Part shown: piece after piece, positions 50,894-64,000 of the stretch
Layout of the letters: every line of letters starts with the position of its first letter
Numbering within the stretch: position 1 is the stretch's first letter
Assembly: GCA_036785705.1 (NCBI GenBank)
Contig: JAWUZG010000138.1
Coordinates: 327,501-391,500, forward strand
DNA: 64,000 nucleotides
Direction: 5' to 3'
Origin: Acanthornis magna
Lineage: Eukaryota; Chordata; Aves; Passeriformes; Acanthizidae
The notes under the pieces: generated by a model
Seen by the model: only the letters and a program-made list of their open reading frames with translations
Told to the model about the DNA's origin: nothing
Databases searched by the model: none
Position numbers and translations under genes: made by a program

Positions 50894-51503
50894 CCCATCG
50901 ATCGCTGTTTTCCAGCTCTTTTGTGTCTTTCTTTTGCTCAGAGAAAAGCAGGGAAGAGCTCGGTTTCTACAGTAACTGCTGCCTACACTCCTGCCTGCAG
51001 GCCAAGTGCTTTCTCAGTCCTGCAGCCTGTGCAGGGCTACTGCATTGAAATTCTGTAGGTTTTGTTTGGGTTTCTGCGTTTTTTTCTTCTTCCTGGTTTA
51101 AATATTTTGCCCTTTAAGAAAACAGGAGAATGCAATAGAAATTTGTGATTTTGAGATAGGCAATTTTAATTAACCACAGCACGTTGCCATGATTGTAAGA
51201 TAACCTAAATGTTTTTGCTGCTGATCAGTACCAGTGTTGTGTGGTTGGTATGTAAAGAATAGAGATCCTGGCTGCTAAAACAAGAACCTTTGAAAATCTG
51301 TGATAAACTGTTAGCGCCCGTTTCTGTAGCGTAATAATGCAGGGGAGGAGTGAGATCAGCTTCAAGTTGTTAATAGAATCCTTTACATTTGCAGCAAAAT
51401 TTGCTGTAGTGGAACAAATTCAGCACACTCTTTTCAATCTAAACTCTTAAATACCCTTGGAGAAGCTGCTGTGAATACAGGGTTAAAAATGCCCAGTTTC
51501 TCA

Positions 51504-51511
51504 TGACGTCA
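51504..51511. promoter_or_regulatory. Full CRE palindrome in FOXK2 intron 1
   Basis: TGACGTCA, the complete CREB/ATF palindrome. It is rare by chance in AT-rich, CpG-depleted intron DNA because it contains a CpG. The neighbourhood (51310-51540) holds a few extra CpGs (GCGCCCG, GAACGAGCGG) against a CpG-poor background. It may be an intronic enhancer, but there is no direct evidence. Confidence 0.35.
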
Positions 51512-54070
51512 GCTCTCTGAGTGGGAACGAGCGGAACACCATTTCAGATGGGGTCATGTGTTTATTACTCAGTTTGTATTTGCTGCTGATGGTTCAGGAA
51601 TGTTCCTTTTGTCGTCATCAATATTCTGCTGTCATAGGATCATTTTTTGATGCAGGCAGACTTGTTCCAGACCCTTCTGAGGCAGGTCAGCACCGTTCCT
51701 GTAAGGAATATCAAACAACAACTTTACATACTTCTTATGCACTTGGTAAAACATGAGCAGGGGAGTCTGTAACCCAGGTTTCCCATGGGGGAGACATTAA
51801 CTTACACCTAGATTGTATTTCCAGCCTTTGCTTACAATTTGATACAAGTGTTTTATTGGCCAACTTGAATTAACATGAGGCTATGGCAATATTTCATCAC
51901 TTCTGATGCTGCATAGATCTTTGCTTTTGAATCTTAAGATACCTGAGAGTATAGATAGATGGATCTGTGGTCTTGCTCTTTAGGGTGTTTTCCATGCTGT
52001 TTGATGGCACTGTGTAGACAGCAATGGCACACCTGAAAAAACACCCAAATCCTTCTGAGCATGCCCAGTGCTCAGAATAAAAATTCTAATTGCTGGTTTA
52101 AAAATCTGTGATTGTTTTTTTTCCTTATGGCATTAGAGGTCAAGCGTGCCATGGAGCCCTCCCGTTCTCTGTGGGGAGGACATGCCGTGCAATGATTGAT
52201 CTTTGGTCCACAGAAATCAATTGCAAAGGATACAGGGAATTAAGGGGAACACGCGTGAGGTTGGGATTCAGTCCCCAGAGGAAAAAGCTGCGACTCTTTA
52301 AAGGGCAATTGCTTTTTGGGTAACCTCTAGAAGTGTCCTGACTAGTAATGGCCATAGATAATTGAATGTAAATATATGGTAAATTAGCCACATCAGGGCT
52401 TAGTTTCAAAGCAGGGAGGGGGAGGAGGAGGAGGAATCCATCCCATCAGAATGGATGTGGACATGGCCCTGTAGGAAGTGATGCTGTGTTCTGGCTGGAC
52501 TAGTTTCTCACAGGCTGTGGTCAGCTGCAAGCAGGAGGGCATCAAAAACTTCTTTCTAAAAATCTGCCGGAGGTGCTGGGCTTTGTGTTACGTTAATATA
52601 AATAAGTAAATTTTTTTGATCACCAGTCCCCCATCAATAGAAAAAACCAGATAATCCTTCTATTGTTGGCAATGGAGAAAGGTTTACAAATGCCATGTTA
52701 AAGCTAAAATCTCTGACAGGAGCACAAGGTGGCACTTCATGAAGGTGAAGAACACCTACATGAACAAATTACCTGTTAAGAAAGTTGTCCCTGTTTAGGA
52801 TAATAAGAAAATAATTATAATCTGACTAATTTTATACTGAATCACCCTTTTTCAGTGTATCCATGATAACTTTTCCTATACTCTTAGTGATGACAAAGTG
52901 TTAAAACAACACTTTTAAAATATAATTCTAGAAAAGACTTTGTAAAACAAATATCTGATCAGTTATTTCTGTTTAAAGAGTCAAGACAATACTTACTGTA
53001 AAAAATTGTGTGGTCTTTTTTTAATAACCTTTATTAGTAATCAATTAGTGCTGGGAGTTTTCGGGTGGGTGCTCAATATATGACTGTTTGGATGGATTTA
53101 TATATCTACTTTCATTATTAGCTTGGAAGCCCAACTTTTAACTGTTGGGTGCTTTTAGATTATCTTGAAATAAAAACAGCAGTTCAGTTCAATTTGTCTT
53201 CTTAATAAGTTTTGGTTTTGTTGATTCTTTTAGCTCTAAAGGTGATGACTCTGTTCCAGAAATGGACTGTGGTATTGACTTCCAGTTCAATTAAACACAG
53301 CCCAAAGTCTTAAAAATAAATTCTGGACATGAATAATTTAGTATGCCTGCTCTTGGTGTTGAGCAGTCAGAAACCTTTTGGTAGAAAATTCAGATGATGA
53401 GGAAGTTAGAAGGTGTAATTGTGGGTTTTTTTTAAAGGTAGGCTGAATGAAGCAGCCACTTTCTCCTTGGTGTGGGAATTGTTGCCTTTTTCCAAGTTCA
53501 TCAAGGTTACTTCTTCCAGGTGTCTCCAAGACTGGGAGTCCCATCTCTTCATCCTGGTTTCTGTGTGTTTTGTGTGTGTTGGTTCGAAGGGTGAGGAGCC
53601 AAGTTCAGCCCTCTCTTTAGAGATGCACCTCTTCCCAGTACATGGAGGCACCATACACAGGCTTTACAGAGACTGAAATGACGTGATCATATGTAAACAT
53701 TTTCAGCTACTTTCACTTCCATGGTATTTCTAGTTGTATTTGTTAAGACTCATCTTTCAATTTATTTAACTCGTCTTTTTGTTTATTTAAAAACCAGTTA
53801 AAAATCACAGCCACATACTGTTTAATCTGTAATTAATATCCTATTAATCCATTGTGATGCAATCAATAATAAATGAAGCAGCGAATGGAGAAAAGATGAA
53901 ATTGGGGTCCTTGTGCCTTCAAACTGAAATTTACCCATTAGCAGGAAGTCAATCAAATTGTAATTTTCAAGCACCATGTTCCAGTGGGCACTTGCTTGAA
54001 TGGACTCACTGCTGGAATGCTCAGGGCAGAAGGAGAGGCTAAAGGATCTCAATTTTATTTAATTTTTTTT

Positions 54071-54405
54071 CCTGGAGAAGCTCAAAGGTGGATCTTAGTA
54101 TAGCCTTCCCCTGCCTGAAGAGTGGTTGTAGAAAGGCTGGAGCCAGGCTGTGACAGCAGGCTCACAGTTTGGGCACAAGCAGCTGTAGAAGTTGCAATAA
54201 AGAATTTTTATCTGTACAAATGGGAACACCCTTCACTGCTTGAGAGTGTAATTGCAGGAAATGCATTGCCCTACTCTGTCCCTGGAAGGCTTCAAAATTT
54301 GGAGAGACGAGGCCCTGAGTAACTTGGTCTAACTTGGAAGTTAGCAGGAGATTGGGCTGGACACTTTCAGAGGTCCCTTCCAAACACAGTTTCTCTCTAG
54401 TTCTG
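54071..54405 (+). mobile_element. CR1 LINE fragment, old
   Basis: Plus-oriented, about 335 bp. TGGAGAAGCTCAAAGGTGGA, ATAGCCTTCCCCTGCCTGAA, GTCCCTGGAAGGCTTCAAAA, CCTGAGTAACTTGGTCTAAC and GGACACTTTCAGAGGTCCCT follow CR1 3' order (end of ORF2 and 3' UTR). It is considerably diverged and the terminal octamers are lost. Confidence 0.8.
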
Positions 54406-57400
54406 TCGGAAAGATGTAAAAACCCAATTTTTGCTTGACTTCTAAAATGCAAGTATTTCAAAAGTGGGCCTGGGAGTGTGCGCTGTAGGTGGTTAAGTGT
54501 CAATGTGCACATCTTCTACCAGAAGTATAAATAAATGAATTGGTTGTGAGAGTCATTTTTACTGGAGCAAGGGGAAAGGCCAGTTGGGAAGCAGAGTGTA
54601 AGTAGGTAGGTAGGTAAGAGGAATTAGAAAATGGATTCGTTTCAAATCTCCCTTCCATGGAAAGGAGACCATAGGTAGAAGTACGGTGATTTTCATATTT
54701 TTTTGTTAGTTCACTGATCAAAATTGCAGAAGGAAGTACAGATAGTACCATCTCAGGCTGCTGTACTGTCAGAGAAAACTGAAGTGGAAAAGCTGTGTTT
54801 GGTGGTGCAGATGTTAGTAATGACCTCTGTTTCTCTTTGTGGGGAGTTACACTGCCCATGTTCACCTTGAAAGTATTTGAAGTCAAAAATCGACACAAGC
54901 AATCTCCCAGATGCTGACTGGGTTCTTTTTCAAGTCTTGGTTTTTTAATGTGAAAAGTTGAAGCTGTCCTTGGCTCTCAGTAAATCAACAAGGGTTCAAA
55001 AACAGGCACCTTGTTATTCTTTTAGATCTGTTCAAATCTCAGGGGATCTTTAAGTTAACCCAGGTTCAGTATCACAGTCACTGTGAAAGAATTGAACTGT
55101 GCAGTTGTAACTACCATGACTTCAGGGGTTATCACTGCTGAACCTTTATAATCTATTTGAATGTAAAATCTGGAGGTGGTGATAAAAGAACCTGCTGATC
55201 AAAGTGGCATGGCAGCTTCTGTCTGATTTTGGTCCTGGTTCTTAGAAGGCAATTAAACTGGAATAATTCAAAGGATACTGAGGCACTGGGTGCCACAGCA
55301 GGGTTTATGTACGGGGAAGAAATTGAATTCCTACTGCTATGTTTTGGTTTCCTAGATAAAGACAGGATGAAATTCCTCATTTCGAATCAGATGGTATTTT
55401 CACACATAGACAGAACTACAAGTGTATCATCAGCTTTTCCCTGCAGTGTGGACAGAACTGCTGAGGGGGAGTGAGAAAATATTAGAAATACAGATGTGAC
55501 AAAACTAGGCTTTAGACATTGTACCCTGAGATGCTTCTGTGGCACTTTGCAAAGTTCCTAAACTTGGTAGAGATCCTGCCTAGATCAGCATTGCTGTGTT
55601 TGGCTGGGAATTGCAGATACATTAGAGTTTTCTATGGAATAGTTTGAAGTGATGTGATGCTTCTTGTCTGTTTCCCAGTAGTCAACCCACAATGAATTTT
55701 TTTTCCTGTAAAGAAGAACAATTGAGGTAATGAGTTATGTTTTAGTTGTGACACCTCCTCTGTGGTTCCGTGGGTCACGCAGTTGCCTCTGTTGTGATGC
55801 TCTGTAGGAAGCACATGGACTCGTCAGTAGATCTACAAAATTGTTTCATTGCAGATACTCTGAATAGTTGTTTGAAATACATAAATTACAATGCTGGCAT
55901 GTCAGCTAAGTAGTGCTGTTTGTGTTTATCATGTAGATACTTGCCACACTTTCCATCATAGAGCTGTTCAAACATGGATGGCTTGCAAACATTTGGTTTT
56001 AGGAATCTGTTGAATCAATCTTGGTGGCTCTATTTGATTTCCTGCTCTCAATGGCATCATCCCATAAAGGCAGGATAGTGGTTAGTTGAGTGAAGAGGCA
56101 TAGAGCAACAGCTTAAAAAACTGCTTATTTCTTTGGGGTTTTTTTTGTAAGTGGGTTGTCTAGGTGAGTTTCTCCTCTAGCAGCCATCCTGTAGTGGTGT
56201 ATTGTGAAACTATTGTAAATGTTTGAACACTGAGTAAAATCCAGTTCAGCTCGTTGAGGACTAAATGTTTGATGAGGTTTTTCCCTGTGGGTTTTCTGTG
56301 GTTTTTGTTTAGTTCATTGCATAACTAAAGAATATGCCAAAACCAGCTTGATTCTGATCAAATTAGAACATGGTCTGTACTTTGATTTTGGTTATAAATA
56401 TAATACATTTGCATAAACGCAATTTATTCAGGAGTTCTGTTGGTTAGTATACACTCTTTGTTCTGCTTTTTGGCTGAACTCCAGCTATAAAAATATCCTT
56501 CTATTAAAAAAACTTTGCAAATACGAATCAATTGACAGATGTGGTCTTTTGATAATATTCAGGTGTTCATTGCTCTAACCAGACAGGGATTTGTAAGTAC
56601 ATTGTACCTTCCTTACTTACACCAGCCTTTCAGTCTCGGCGTGGGAAATGTAAACTGCACTGGTGATGCCTCTGGGTTTTCGCAACTCTCAGTTCCAGGT
56701 TTGTTTGGCATATGTAGAACCTCTGGAGTCCCCCACTTGGTCAAAGCTCCTGCGTTTGGGGCTGCTTTTTGTGGGTGATTTTTTTCCCAGCCTTGATCAG
56801 CATTTGAGAACACCATGTCTGTGCTGTGCTCTGAAACCTGCAGTGTGCCCTGGGTCAGAGAGCTCCCCTTGCCTTGTTTGGCAGAGATGCCCACAGGGAG
56901 ATGATGCATTCAGGGGTGCAGTAGGTGAAGAAGGGAGATCTTCTAATATGCATGTGCCTACATGGAATATCAAAGGAATTGTTGAGCTTACGTTTTCTGC
57001 CTTTCTGTGTTCCTGGTGCTTGTGTCTTAAGTTGTGAAGATCCACCTCTTCCCATCGCCTCCTGCCTGTCCTCACCCCAGCGTGGCATGGGAGGACTCTG
57101 GGTCCTCAGTGTTGTGTTCCAGGGTTTTTTTATCAGGTAGTAAGGACTGTAACCAGGGAATTATCACCTAAAGCAATGTCAAATTCTTCTCATATTTTTC
57201 TTGAGTTGAAATAAATTTGGTCTTAAAAGCATTAGGGTAAATTTGCAGGTATGGAATAGCCTCATGAAATATATAGGGGAGGTGACTAAATCTGTTTCTG
57301 TGTCAAACAGATGTTGTTGTTCACTTTCTCACAGGGAATTTTACTTAATCTTTTGCTACTGTCTTCACGTACACTTGAGCGTTGTTGTTATTGCTGGTTA

Positions 57401-59033
57401 AAAGAAATGCTTGGAAAATATTTTTATCAGCCAAACAAGCAAGACCCCTTTCCATTGTCACTAAAAAGATACAAGCACAAAATCCTTTCTACTGGATAAA
57501 GCAAAGAAATGAGTTGTTACTGAATATATTAAAAAAACCCAACCCAGAAATTGGTCCATTTAACTTCCTTGCTGAAATGCGTGTGCAGTTTTTGGCATAG
57601 ATTCTGTTCCTAATTTAGTACATTGAGCATGTTTCAGAAATAGGTCGTCTGTTAAATGCGGACACGGTCCGTACTCAGAAGTAAGACAGAGAGAAAAGGA
57701 AGGTCACTGTCAATTCTTCCTCTTTTTCCTGATCCTTGAGTGTGTATTGTAGGGAAAAAGAAACACTGTGGTGCATGTGGCAAGGGACAGAGTGAAAATC
57801 AAATGCTGCCTTTGTTCTATAAACATCCTTAGATTCATTTTAAGATATGAAAGCCAAAACACACAAGAGAGTTCATTTTTAAGGCTACTCTGCAGCTGAG
57901 TGTTCCTGCCAATTCTTACATCACTTTTATGTTTAATATATTTTTCCAGTGAAATGATCACTTTTATTTACAGTCTGTATTTTGCATTCATAGCTCATTT
58001 CTTACCCCCTGTTCCAGCATGCGCTTGTTTCCTCTCTGTATAAAACTAGATCTGCTTAGAAGCACTTAGAAGCAAAACAAACCCAAACCCTAACATTTTG
58101 TGAGGTTTGTTTCTGGGTATGGTGTCGTTGGAAAGTCCTTTTCATCATGTGGGAGGTGTGTAAATGTCATCACGGGTTTAGCGCTCAGTGTAGTCTAACA
58201 ACTTAAGAACGAGGAGGTAGTAAAGTTATTTGAACTGTATTTTTATAGATGGCTTTTGTTGAGACAAAATTAAGTTTCTTATTTGCTCAAATTTGGGCAA
58301 ATTTATTTACTGAGAAGTGAGAAGCAGCGTGTCCTGTTTAATTGGGTTCAATTCTAAATGCTGTGCACAGGGATGTAGAAAGGGGATTATCCTAAGGTAC
58401 ATTCACTGTGTTTTATTTTTCAAATTTTTAAACAGTTGCACATTGTTAATTTATTGTTAGTCATTAAATTTAGGCATGTAATCCTTGGTAATACATGAAA
58501 ATGGGCAGTTTACTGAAATGGGGTCTTAAATTCAGCTCTGAAAAAAGGTATTTGAATGTAGTGCTAAAGCAGCAGTATACTCCGTAAATGAGCACAATTA
58601 GAATTGATGTATGTTTTATTTAATAGGTATTTTAAGAGAAAAGAACCCAAATCTCTTAGACCAGTCTATGAAACTGATTAGACCTCAAATCGGCCAACGT
58701 TTGTGCTTCAGATGAATTCTGCTATCATGGACCAACTTGTTCATTTGCTGGAGCCATTCCCTGGCATCATAAAATAATGGGCTTTTGTCGTCAAAATAAC
58801 TTTGCTTTGGGGCTACTGCAAGATCAGGATGAACCTCAAGAAATTTAGAAAACACACAAGCTGTCCTTGTTAGAAAGAATTGCATTTGCTTATATTCCTT
58901 TACAAATGTCAACTGCTTACCTGGGGATCTTTTTCTGGTCATGTTGATCTTCCTGTATGATCTGTAAAATGAAGGTGGTTGTGGGTAATTCATACGATAC
59001 TGTAGCTTTTAAATTCTAAATGAGCTTAGGTGA

Positions 59034-64000
<4,967 letters not shown>

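Overview
The window looks like bird nuclear DNA. It is a vertebrate-type landscape with short exons, long AT-rich introns and two GC-rich CpG islands. It carries many decayed CR1 LINE fragments, several still ending in the avian 3' octamer repeat (ATTCTRTGA type). No bacterial, organellar or viral gene organisation is present. Species cannot be fixed from the sequence alone.

The right-hand part is FOXK2, plus strand, truncated by the window end. Four coding exons were placed by splice sites, phase and remembered FOXK2 protein sequence: 26529-26872 (start and most of the FHA domain), 59108-59302 (end of FHA and linker), 62072-62219 (linker) and 62678-62824 (first half of the forkhead domain). 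The recognition helix and the rest of the protein lie beyond base 64000. Intron 1 is about 32 kb. The promoter is a CpG island at about 26025-27110 with two CCAAT boxes, a GC box and a YY1-type element over the start codon.

The left-hand part holds a second plus-strand gene that I do not recognise. It has a CpG-island promoter at about 4550-5560 with two E-boxes and a CRE-like site. Three well-supported coding exons follow: 5641-5844, 5933-6058 and 6344-6469. Exons 2 and 3 are a tandem duplication. Both are exactly 126 nt, both are phase 2 at each end, and about 17 of 42 residues are identical. Either could follow exon 1 in frame, so they may be alternative or mutually exclusive. A phase-compatible possible terminal exon lies at 11563-11719, with weaker exon-like islands at 7449, 13630 and 14900.

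The CpG island of this gene contains two tandem arrays. One is a GACC-rich array at 4678-4890, open on both strands. The other is a 13-unit minisatellite at 4974-5428 whose core is five identical 34-bp copies. Each core unit carries a 3' splice-site-like pyrimidine tract plus CAG and, a few bases later, a GTGAGG donor-like site.

The rest is repeat relics (nine CR1 fragments, one older interspersed-repeat relic, one LTR-like block), a perfect 16-bp-stem hairpin at 32049-32084, microsatellites, and apparently unique AT-rich non-coding DNA. The duplicated-exon gene with its splice-signal minisatellite is the part most worth follow-up. Assignments rest on reading the sequence by eye and on remembered family knowledge; no alignment or database search was run.
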